Assembly: GCF_943913055.1 (NCBI RefSeq)
Contig: NZ_CALTWS010000084.1
Span: 1 to 10,713 of the forward strand
Source of the DNA: an uncultured Brevundimonas sp.
GTDB taxonomy: Bacteria; Pseudomonadota; Alphaproteobacteria; Caulobacterales; Caulobacteraceae
Length of the DNA: 10,713 nucleotides
Reading direction: 5' to 3'
Shown here: piece after piece, positions 1 through 4,564 of the stretch
Numbering within the stretch: the stretch's first letter is position 1
Layout: every line of letters begins with the position of its first letter
Made by a program: the position numbers and the translations under genes
The notes under the pieces: model-generated
Told to the model about the DNA's origin: nothing
Seen by the model: only the letters and a program-made list of their open reading frames with translations
The model's database searches: none

Positions 1-340
1 GGCGGCGCATGATCTCCTCGCCCTCGGCCTGGGCGACGCAGCCGGCGACGGCGATAGTCATGCCGCGACCGGACGCGGCGCGGTCGTCCTTCATTTCGCG
101 CAGCTTGCCCAGTTCGGAATAGACCTTCTCGGCCGCCTTTTCGCGGATGTGGCAGGTGTTCAGGATGACGAAATCCGCGCCCTCGGCGGTATCGGTCGGG
201 GCATAGCCCAGCGGGCGCAGCACATCGGCCATGCGCTCGCTGTCATAGACATTCATCTGACAGCCGTAGGTCTTGATGAACAGGCGCTTGGGCGCAGCGT
301 CCGTCGTATCGGCCGCAGGCGGGACAAGGGTATCGGTCAT
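1..340 (-). CDS. miaB: MiaB, tRNA-2-methylthio-N6-dimethylallyladenosine synthase (N-terminal part, cut by window edge)
   Basis: Only the first 113 codons are present; the gene continues beyond the left edge. The product is a radical-SAM methylthiotransferase that turns i6A37 into ms2i6A37 in tRNAs reading codons that start with U. The visible part is the N-terminal methylthiotransferase (UPF0004) domain. It has the family motif YGCQMN at residues 25-30, NTCHIREKA from residue 61, and AGCVAQAEG from residue 99. Cys27, Cys63 and Cys101 are the three ligands of the auxiliary 4Fe-4S cluster. The radical-SAM CxxxCxxC and TRAM domains lie outside the window. The ATG at 340-338 is chosen because residues 18 onward match the normal MiaB start and the first 17 residues form a usual low-complexity lead. 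No clear Shine-Dalgarno precedes it; a perfect palindrome occupies that position instead. It is the last visible gene of the tsaB-rimI-fur-miaB run, 59 bases after fur. Confidence 0.95.
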   Translation of the reverse strand, partial: MTDTLVPPAADTTDAAPKRLFIKTYGCQMNVYDSERMADVLRPLGYAPTDTAEGADFVILNTCHIREKAAEKVYSELGKLREMKDDRAASGRGMTIAVAGCVAQAEGEEIMRR

Positions 341-342
341 GG

Positions 343-358
343 GCGACTATCTAGTCGC
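343..358. promoter_or_regulatory. 16-bp palindrome immediately before the miaB start
   Basis: GCGACTA (343-349) and TAGTCGC (352-358) are perfect inverted arms separated by two bases. The element ends two bases from the miaB ATG, exactly where a ribosome-binding site would lie, and no Shine-Dalgarno is visible there. It could be a protein operator or, in mRNA, a short stem that affects miaB translation. There is no T-tract, so it does not look like a fur terminator. The symmetry is seen directly; the function is inferred. Confidence 0.45.
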
Positions 359-399
359 AGACGACGCCGGACGCCATGCGTGGCTGAAGCGGGCTTGGC

Positions 400-882
400 T
401 CAGCTGTCGATGGTCGCGGGATCGACCCGGGCGGCGTGGCGGGTGAAGATCAGACCTTCACGTCCCGACGGCTCGGCCCCCTCGATGGCCTTGCCATAGA
501 GTTCCAGCTTGTGGCCGACCAGTTCGAAGCCCAGCCGCTGGGCGATCTCGCTCTTCAGACGCTCGATCTCGGCATCGAAGAATTCGATCACCTCGCCGGT
601 CTTGGTGTCGATCAGGTGATCGTGGTGGTCGTCGCCAGCCTCTTCGTAGCGGCTGCGCCCGTCGCCGAAGTCGTGCTTTTCGACCACGCCCGCCTCTTCA
701 AACAGGCGCACGGTGCGATAGACGGTGGCGATGGAGATGTGCGGATCAATCGCCGAGGCGCGACGGTACAGCTCCTCGACGTCCGGATGATCCTCGGCGT
801 TCGACAGCACCCGCGCGATGACGCGCCGCTGTTCGGTCATGCGCATGCCGCGCTCGGCGCAGAGTTTCTCGATCCGGTCCAT
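400..882 (-). CDS. fur: Fur-family ferric uptake regulator, alphaproteobacterial type
   Basis: 160 residues. Fur is a dimeric metal-responsive transcription factor that represses iron-uptake genes when Fe(II) is bound. The winged helix spans about residues 1-80, with recognition helix SIATVYRTVRLFEEAGVV at 50-67. The dimerisation/metal domain begins with DHHDHLID (85-92): His86, His87 and His89 are conserved ligand candidates, with Glu107 and His124 further on. The two cysteines that bind structural zinc in E. coli Fur (positions 92 and 95) are Asp92 and Thr95 here, as in other alphaproteobacterial Fur/Mur proteins. A polar tail of about 25-30 residues after LELYGKAI makes it longer than the 148-residue E. 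coli protein. The ATG at 882-880 (MDRIEKLCAERG) is chosen by family alignment; the open frame upstream to 1107 overlaps rimI and is not Fur-like. Spacing is 29 bases from rimI and 59 to miaB, so probably one transcript. Iron versus manganese specificity cannot be decided from sequence alone. Confidence 0.93.
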   Translation of the reverse strand: MDRIEKLCAERGMRMTEQRRVIARVLSNAEDHPDVEELYRRASAIDPHISIATVYRTVRLFEEAGVVEKHDFGDGRSRYEEAGDDHHDHLIDTKTGEVIEFFDAEIERLKSEIAQRLGFELVGHKLELYGKAIEGAEPSGREGLIFTRHAARVDPATIDS

Positions 883-911
883 GGAGACGCAGGATAGTGG
901 GCCAGGGCCGT

Positions 912-1367
912 CTAGGGAAGCGGTTGCGTCAGTGTCTTCGCCAGCACCAGGGCATCGACGCGCGACCCGTCCCGACGCCCGTAATATCCGGCCCGGCGAC
1001 CGGCCTCGCTGAAGCCTGCCGTGTCGTAGAGCGCACGCGCGGCGACATTGTCCTCCGCGACCTCCAGAAACAGGCGCGTGGCTCCCTGGCTGACCGCATC
1101 GGCGCACGCCTGTTCGACCAGACGCAGGCCCAGCCCCGCCTGCCGCGCCTCCGGACGTACCGCCAGGGTCAGGATTTCCGCCTCGTCGGCGACGATCCGT
1201 ATCAGGACGAAGCCGTCGGTGGCCTCCAGGGCAAGGACGCCAGACTGATCCAGAAGATCAGCAAAAGCCTTCGCATCCCAAGGCGACTCGAAGGCCTGGG
1301 CATGCAGATCGGCCAGACGTCCGGCGGTCGCGGGCCCTCGCTCCGCTGGCGCGATGGGGACTGTCAC
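912..1367 (-). CDS. rimI: RimI-like ribosomal-protein-alanine N-acetyltransferase (GNAT)
   Basis: 151 residues forming a single GNAT domain. RimI transfers acetyl from acetyl-CoA to the N-terminal alanine of ribosomal protein S18 in E. coli; related enzymes accept other N-termini. The acetyl-CoA pyrophosphate loop is RPEARQAGLG (71-80), preceded by the beta-4 strand AEILTLAV. The RimI-type EVAEDNVAARALYDTAGF (102-119) contains Glu102 and Tyr114, which correspond to the catalytic Glu and Tyr of the family. The start is a GTG at 1367-1365 that overlaps the tsaB TGA stop in a GTGA arrangement, a strong sign of translational coupling. tsaB and rimI are neighbours in many bacteria. The substrate here is inferred from family and context; another N-terminal acetyltransferase role is possible. 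Confidence 0.9.
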   Translation of the reverse strand: MTVPIAPAERGPATAGRLADLHAQAFESPWDAKAFADLLDQSGVLALEATDGFVLIRIVADEAEILTLAVRPEARQAGLGLRLVEQACADAVSQGATRLFLEVAEDNVAARALYDTAGFSEAGRRAGYYGRRDGSRVDALVLAKTLTQPLP

Positions 1368-2068
1368 AAGCGGGCGGCCCGGGCCTGACCGGGAAGGCGC
1401 GTCGGCGGTGTCGCGTCCGGGGCGCGGAGATAGAGGGGGCGCGGCGGATAGGCATCCGGATCCACGGCGGCTGTCAGCCGGGCCAAGGCTGCGGGATCGG
1501 GGCCCTCGAGCGCCTGGATCATCACATGCTCCAAGCCCTCACCGACAAGTGTGGCACCGGAACCGATCAGATGAACGTGGTCATTCCCCGCGCCCCCTGC
1601 GCTTGCTTCGAGCTCGGCGACCATGGCCCGCGCGTCGTCGACCATCCAGGCTTCGGCGGAGCCCAGAGGCTCACCCGCTCTCCATGCCCGGCCATAGACC
1701 TGCCCGCGTCGGGCATCGATCAGGGCGACCACCGTTTGCGCATGCTCGGCCGAGGCCTCCAGCGCGTCAAGCGACGATACCCCGACCACAGGAATACCCA
1801 ACGCCGCGCCCAGACCCTGTGCGAAGGCCAAGCCTACCCGCAGCCCCGTGAACGATCCCGGACCGATGGTGACGCCGATCCGATCCAGCGCCTGAAAGCC
1901 CCCGCCCGCCTCGGTCACGGCATCGCGCGCCATGCCCGCCAGCCGTTCGGAATGGCCGCGAATCATGCTTTCCGAGCGCACGCCCAAGGCCCGAACGTCG
2001 TCGCCATCGGCTTCAAAGACCCCCGCCGTGCACAGGCCCAGGGCGGTATCGATGACAAGCACCCTCAT
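1364..2068 (-). CDS. tsaB: TsaB, tRNA threonylcarbamoyladenosine (t6A) biosynthesis protein
   Basis: 234 residues, the usual length. TsaB (formerly YeaZ) is an ASKHA-fold protein without catalysis of its own that joins TsaD and TsaE to place threonylcarbamoyl on A37 of tRNAs reading ANN codons, an essential cytoplasmic function. Family marks are the N-terminal VLVIDTALG, GHSERL (38-43), GPGSFTGLRVG (69-79), IDARRGQVY (117-125) and the C-terminal PRPLYLRAPDA. The ATG at 2068-2066 gives the standard MRVLVIDT start; a purine-rich GGGCGGG lies about 7-13 bases upstream. It starts 25 bases after the stop of the upstream XRE regulator and overlaps rimI by four bases, so it is probably part of a regulator-tsaB-rimI-fur-miaB operon. 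tsaD, tsaE and tsaC are not in the window. Confidence 0.95.
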   Translation of the reverse strand: MRVLVIDTALGLCTAGVFEADGDDVRALGVRSESMIRGHSERLAGMARDAVTEAGGGFQALDRIGVTIGPGSFTGLRVGLAFAQGLGAALGIPVVGVSSLDALEASAEHAQTVVALIDARRGQVYGRAWRAGEPLGSAEAWMVDDARAMVAELEASAGGAGNDHVHLIGSGATLVGEGLEHVMIQALEGPDPAALARLTAAVDPDAYPPRPLYLRAPDATPPTRLPGQARAARL

Positions 2069-2093
2069 GCTGCTGCCCGCCCACGTGAGACCG

Positions 2094-2498
2094 TCAGCGA
2101 TCGATGATGCCGGGGTCCGCCTCGCGCTGTGCCAGGGCCGCGACGACCCTGGCGACGGCCCTGCGGACGTCCGCGCGTTCGATCATAGGGAAATCCAGCG
2201 CTATGGCCCGACCGTCGGCCGTGGCCGTTAGCATGCGCAAAACCGCGCCATCGCCGGCCGCCTCGCGTTCCGCAGCAGGAAAGAAAGTCTCCACCGACGT
2301 ACCCAGTATCATCGCCACACGATGCAGGCGCGAGGCCGAGATACGGTTGGTGCCGGTCTCGTACTTCTGGACCTGCTGAAAGCTGATGCCCAGTTGCCGC
2401 GCCAGGGCCGTCTGCGACAGGCCCATGGCCGACCGCCGAAGGCTGATGCGCGAGCCGACATAGGCATCGATGTCGTCGCGTTCGCCGAGACTGGGCAT
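2094..2498 (-). CDS. XRE-family transcriptional regulator, single helix-turn-helix
   Basis: 134 residues. An HTH_3/Cro-CI DNA-binding domain occupies about residues 14-72, with SQTALARQLGISF as the first two helices and QQVQKYETGTNRISASRL (41-58) around the recognition helix and following turn. The FQQVQKYE-G-NR-A-RL pattern recalls a large alphaproteobacterial XRE family that includes rhizobial PraR/PhrR-like regulators (from memory, not searched). Residues 80-134 form a short helical tail (ERADVRRAVARVVAALAQ), perhaps for dimerisation. The ATG at 2498-2496 is the only start in frame: a TGA lies 36 bases upstream with no ATG or GTG between. No good Shine-Dalgarno is visible; an inverted repeat covers that region. 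It lies 25 bases before tsaB and 66 bases after the other XRE gene. The nearby palindromes suggest autoregulation. Its target genes are unknown. Confidence 0.85.
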   Translation of the reverse strand: MPSLGERDDIDAYVGSRISLRRSAMGLSQTALARQLGISFQQVQKYETGTNRISASRLHRVAMILGTSVETFFPAAEREAAGDGAVLRMLTATADGRAIALDFPMIERADVRRAVARVVAALAQREADPGIIDR

Positions 2499-2500
2499 GA

Positions 2501-2533
2501 GAAAGCATTCCGTTTTGACAATCGGATGCTTTC
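2501..2533. promoter_or_regulatory. Inverted repeat over the translation-start region of the 134-residue XRE gene
   Basis: GAAAGCAT (2501-2508) and ATGCTTTC (2526-2533) are perfect 8-base arms; CCG (2510-2512) and CGG (2523-2525) continue the stem after one bulged base. The element ends two bases before the XRE start codon. It may be a repressor operator or an mRNA hairpin that hides the initiation region. An ACAATCG word occurs at 2518-2524 and again at 2538-2544, 20 bases apart, which is about two helical turns. The function is inferred. Confidence 0.5.
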
Positions 2534-2550
2534 ATACACAATCGTTTTAA

Positions 2551-2566
2551 GAAACAAAATTGTTTC
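2551..2566. promoter_or_regulatory. 16-bp palindromic candidate operator between the two XRE genes
   Basis: GAAACAA (2551-2557) and TTGTTTC (2560-2566) are perfect arms around a two-base centre. The site overlaps the TGA stop of the upstream XRE gene and lies in an AT-rich pocket unlike the surrounding coding DNA. On the minus strand it overlaps TTTTGT/TTGTTT, a possible -35 element, with a weak TATGAA 15-17 bases later. It is a natural place for XRE repressor binding; which protein binds is unknown. Confidence 0.5.
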
Positions 2567-3164
2567 ATGCGTCCAGCCGCGCGACAACCGCTGAAATCGA
2601 CTGTATCTCCTCGAGTCGCACCTTTTGCTCCGACCCGAACCCGTCCGGGCCGCCCCGCAGATAAAGGGTGGTCTCATCCGCTCCATGATAAAGTCGCGCC
2701 AATCGTCGGCCATCTCGCAACTCGACAACGCAGCCCTGATCGCGACGCGGCCATCGACCAGGCTCGTACTCCAGCACGACACCCGAGGCCGCCCAAGGCC
2801 ACAGGTCGTCGTTCGACACCTGAAATTGCTGTCGGCTGGCGTCCTTTACGGCAGGTCGAACACCTGAAAAGGCCCGGCCCGCGCTGCTGACACCGGTGCC
2901 GACCGCTGGCGGCAAAGGTGGGCTGGCCACTCCTGTCTGAAGAACGAGCGCCTCCACCGTTGTCCCGATCGCCTCCGTCAGGCGGCGCTGAATGTTGGGT
3001 CGGAACAGGCCAGGTCTTTTGCCCGCCTCATACAGACCCCAGGCCTGGCTGGTCATGCCCGCGCGAGCTCCCGCCTCGGCCTGGCTCAGACCCTGGTCGC
3101 GCCGCAGCCGTGCCAGGGCTTCACCCAAGGCACGGGCCTCCACATCGCTTTCGAACCTTGCCAT
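2565..3164 (-). CDS. XRE-family regulator with a degenerate S24/LexA-like C-terminal domain
   Basis: 199 residues in two parts. Residues 13-72 are a Cro/CI HTH, with LSQAEAGARAGMTSQAWGLYEAGKR (26-50) covering the helix-turn-helix. A proline/glycine-rich linker (about 76-110) leads to residues 112-199, which resemble the C-terminal domain of CI/LexA-type repressors (QFQVSNDDLWPW, then VVLEYEPGRWPRRDQGCVVELRDG, then RRLARLYHG). In active S24 proteins the first motif carries the catalytic Ser and the last a Lys; here those positions appear to be Asp120 and Ala156, so self-cleavage is unlikely. The domain would then serve dimerisation or ligand sensing. The ATG at 3164-3162 follows GGACC, a weak Shine-Dalgarno. 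It starts 71 bases after the nfu stop and ends 66 bases before the second XRE gene. The domain call rests on pattern only; the target is unknown. Confidence 0.82.
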   Translation of the reverse strand: MARFESDVEARALGEALARLRRDQGLSQAEAGARAGMTSQAWGLYEAGKRPGLFRPNIQRRLTEAIGTTVEALVLQTGVASPPLPPAVGTGVSSAGRAFSGVRPAVKDASRQQFQVSNDDLWPWAASGVVLEYEPGRWPRRDQGCVVELRDGRRLARLYHGADETTLYLRGGPDGFGSEQKVRLEEIQSISAVVARLDA

Positions 3165-3202
3165 TGGTCCAGTCTGGCAGGGTCAGTCGAAAAGATCGAG
3201 TT

Positions 3203-3228
3203 TTGAAACCGTTTTGGCGTTGAAACGG
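3203..3228. promoter_or_regulatory. TTGAAAC direct repeats and CCGTTT/AAACGG inverted repeat upstream of the 199-residue XRE gene
   Basis: TTGAAAC occurs at 3203-3209 and 3220-3226, a 17-base period. CCGTTT (3209-3214) and AAACGG (3223-3228) form 6-base inverted arms. The word CCGTTTTG at 3209-3216 is also present at 2510-2517 before the other XRE gene, suggesting a shared binding site. The element lies in the 71-base gap between the nfu stop and the XRE start. I could not identify a convincing promoter here. Confidence 0.4.
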
Positions 3229-3235
3229 GGTACTT

Positions 3236-3793
3236 TCAGAGCACCTGCTCGACTCGGGTCACCTCGGGCACGTAATGTTTCATCATCTGCTCAACCCCGG
3301 ATTTCAGGGTGGCGGATGAGGAGGGGCAGCCCGAACAGGCACCGCGCAGTCGAAGCGACAGCACCCCCGTCTTCTCGTCGAAACTGTCGAACAGGATGTC
3401 GCCGCCATCCTGGGCCACGGCCGGGCGGATACGGCTGTCCAGCAACTGCTTGATCTCGGCCACGACCTCGGTGTCGTCGCCGTCGGGGCTGGAACTGTCG
3501 AAGTCGCCGCCGCGCATCAGGGGGGCACCCGAAACGAAATGATCCATGATGGCGGCCAGGATCGGGGCCTTCATCTGGGTCCATTCCAGACCCTGCGCCT
3601 CGCGCGTCACCGAGATATAGTCCTGGCCGTAGAAGACACCGGTCACGCCTTCCAGACCGAACAGGGCCTCGGCCAGGGGCGAGACCGATGCCTCATTCGA
3701 CGTCAGGAACTCGTGCGGCTCGGCCGAGACATCGCGCCCTGGCAGGAACTTCAGGACGTTGGGGTTCGGGGTGGGTTCGGTCTGGATGAACAT
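3236..3793 (-). CDS. Nfu/NifU-family iron-sulfur cluster carrier protein
   Basis: 185 residues with two domains. Residues 1-88 are the Nfu N-terminal domain (MFIQTEPTPNPNVLKFLPG, then GVTGVFYGQDYISVTR). Residues 108-185 are the NifU C-terminal domain, with EIKQLLDSRIRPAVAQDGGD and the cluster-binding RGACSGCPSSS, where Cys153 and Cys156 form the CxxC that holds a bridging 4Fe-4S cluster in a dimer. Such proteins pass Fe-S clusters from the assembly scaffold to client enzymes in the cytoplasm. The ATG at 3793-3791 is chosen because MFIQTE is the family start; a 38-residue upstream extension would run into the palindromic repeats. No strong ribosome-binding site is visible. It lies 156 bases after the stress-protein gene and 71 bases before the XRE pair. 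Client specificity is inferred only; the E. coli homologue NfuA is known to interact with MiaB. Confidence 0.93.
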   Translation of the reverse strand: MFIQTEPTPNPNVLKFLPGRDVSAEPHEFLTSNEASVSPLAEALFGLEGVTGVFYGQDYISVTREAQGLEWTQMKAPILAAIMDHFVSGAPLMRGGDFDSSSPDGDDTEVVAEIKQLLDSRIRPAVAQDGGDILFDSFDEKTGVLSLRLRGACSGCPSSSATLKSGVEQMMKHYVPEVTRVEQVL

Positions 3794-3852
3794 GGTCGCT
3801 AAGTGCGCCCGCCACACTCGGTGTTCAAGGCCCTGAAGCAAACAGCCAACGT

Positions 3853-3889
3853 GCTCGAGCAGCGAGCGAACCCGTTGCGAATGGCAGCG
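3853..3889. repeat. Palindromic intergenic repeat, unit A
   Basis: This is the most diverged of four 37-base units. It keeps GCTCGAGCAGCGAGCGA and ends in CAGCG. The central arms GCGAA and GTTGC are imperfect. It forms a tandem pair with unit B, 49 bases away, in the gap between uspA and nfu. Confidence 0.65.
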
Positions 3890-3901
3890 CCCCATGATGC
3901 C

Positions 3902-3938
3902 GCTCAAGCAGCGAGCGACCGCGTCGCGAGCGTCAGCG
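3902..3938. repeat. Palindromic intergenic repeat, unit B
   Basis: The unit starts GCTCAAGCAGCGAGCGAC and ends GAGCGTCAGCG. Its core is GCGAC-CGC-GTCGC, a 5-base stem with a 3-base loop. It ends 11 bases before the complement of the uspA stop codon, so it is transcribed at the 3' end of the uspA message and may act there as a stabilising or terminating hairpin. Confidence 0.75.
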
Positions 3939-3949
3939 TCCCCTTGGCA

Positions 3950-4420
3950 TCAAGCCAGATCCTCGATGTCCTGTTCGGTCAGTTCGCCCGGCACGATCGT
4001 CACCGGCAGCTTGCGGCCCGTGAACGCCGCGCCCTGTTTCAGCACGGCCGTGACCAGGGGGCCCGCGCCGCGAGACCCCTCGCCCGAGGCCAACACCAGA
4101 ATCTTGATCTCATTGTCCTCGCCGACGACCTTGCGGATGGCAGCCTGGGGTTCGCCGCGTTCGATCAGCAGGACCGGCATCTCTCCCGACCGCTGATGCG
4201 CCTGCTCGGCCCATCCGTTCAACAGGGTCTCGGCCTCGGCTCGCGTCTGGCGCTCGATTTCCTCGCGCACCCCGGCCCAGTGGGCATCGGACGCCGCTGG
4301 CGGAATGACCCGCAGCAGGGCGACCCGTCCCCCGGTCGACCGGGCCCGCCGCGACGCATAGCGCAGCGCCGCCTCGAACTCGGGGCTGTCGTCCACGACC
4401 ACCAGAAACTTGCGTGGCAT
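3950..4420 (-). CDS. Universal stress protein (UspA-type) family
   Basis: 156 residues, a single Usp domain with a Rossmann-like alpha/beta fold. Family marks are the N-terminal strand KFLVVVDDSPEFEAALRYA (4-22), GGRVALLRVIPP (30-41), the EIERQTRAEAETLL helix, IERGEPQAAIRKV and the C-terminal strand LPVTIVPG (138-145). ATP-binding members carry GxxG-9x-G(S/T); here the region reads ASGEGSRGAGPLV (111-123) without the later G(S/T), so it may be of the non-ATP-binding class. Usp proteins are cytoplasmic dimers linked to survival under starvation and stress; the molecular role is usually unknown. The ATG at 4420-4418 has a strong GAGGGAGG seven bases upstream and a good promoter, so it is probably its own transcription unit. 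It is bracketed by two repeat pairs, between gdhZ and nfu. Confidence 0.9.
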   Translation of the reverse strand: MPRKFLVVVDDSPEFEAALRYASRRARSTGGRVALLRVIPPAASDAHWAGVREEIERQTRAEAETLLNGWAEQAHQRSGEMPVLLIERGEPQAAIRKVVGEDNEIKILVLASGEGSRGAGPLVTAVLKQGAAFTGRKLPVTIVPGELTEQDIEDLA

Positions 4421-4427
4421 CGAAAGG

Positions 4428-4435
4428 CCTCCCTC
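4428..4435 (-). promoter_or_regulatory. Strong ribosome-binding site of the universal stress gene
   Basis: GAGGGAGG on the minus strand ends seven bases before the ATG at 4420. It is the clearest Shine-Dalgarno in the window and fixes this start. Confidence 0.8.
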
Positions 4436-4444
4436 AGTGCCGCG

Positions 4445-4471
4445 ACCCTAGCAGATCACAAGCCATCGCAA
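4445..4471 (-). promoter_or_regulatory. Probable housekeeping-sigma promoter of the universal stress gene
   Basis: TTGCGAT at the -35 position (4471-4465) and GCTAGGGT at the -10 position (4452-4445) are 12 bases apart, fitting the Caulobacter pattern TTGACGS-N10-14-GCTANAWC. Transcription would start near 4437, giving a leader of about 17 bases that holds the strong ribosome-binding site. Repeat unit C lies just upstream. This is pattern matching without transcription data. Confidence 0.55.
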
Positions 4472-4479
4472 ACACTCGC

Positions 4480-4516
4480 GCTCAAGCAGCGAGCCGCCGC
4501 GCGGCAAGCGTCAGCG
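4480..4516. repeat. Palindromic intergenic repeat, unit C
   Basis: The unit starts GCTCAAGCAGCGAGCCGC and ends AAGCGTCAGCG. Its core is GCCGC-CGC-GCGGC, where both arms differ from unit B at matching positions so that pairing is kept. It lies between gdhZ and uspA, upstream of the uspA -35 element. Confidence 0.75.
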
Positions 4517-4527
4517 CTCAGCTATGC

Positions 4528-4564
4528 CGCCAAGCAGCGAGCGACCGCGTCGTGAGCGGTAGCT
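4528..4564. repeat. Palindromic intergenic repeat, unit D, touching the gdhZ stop
   Basis: The unit contains CAAGCAGCGAGCGACCGCG and the core GCGAC-CGC-GTCGT, with one weakened end pair. It is 48 bases from unit C, and the linker ATGCCGC before it also precedes unit B. It ends directly against the complement of the gdhZ TAG. Units C and D are the only candidate transcription-ending structure after gdhZ; there is no T-tract. Confidence 0.7.

Noticed and set aside
883..1107. N-terminal extension of fur to an ATG at 1107
   Set aside because: The extra 75 residues overlap rimI in another frame, are Arg/Gly-rich and match no Fur domain; MDRIEKL is the normal family start.
2551..2566. Rho-independent terminator of the 199-residue XRE gene
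   Set aside because: The stem is AT-rich with a two-base centre and is followed by TTAAAA rather than a T-run, so it would be weak; an operator is more likely.
3794..3907. 38-codon N-terminal extension of nfu
   Set aside because: It is encoded by repeat DNA and precedes the invariant MFIQTE start of the Nfu N-terminal domain.
3803..4555. 250-codon plus-strand frame spanning the stress gene and all four repeats
   Set aside because: It is antisense to uspA, and its ends translate the palindromic repeats into KQRATAS-like peptides. It has no recognisable domain or ribosome-binding site.
3853..4564. CRISPR array reading of the 48-49 bp-period repeats
   Set aside because: There are only two units per side, they are diverged, the linkers resemble each other rather than being unique spacers, and a gene lies between the pairs. 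No cas genes are present.
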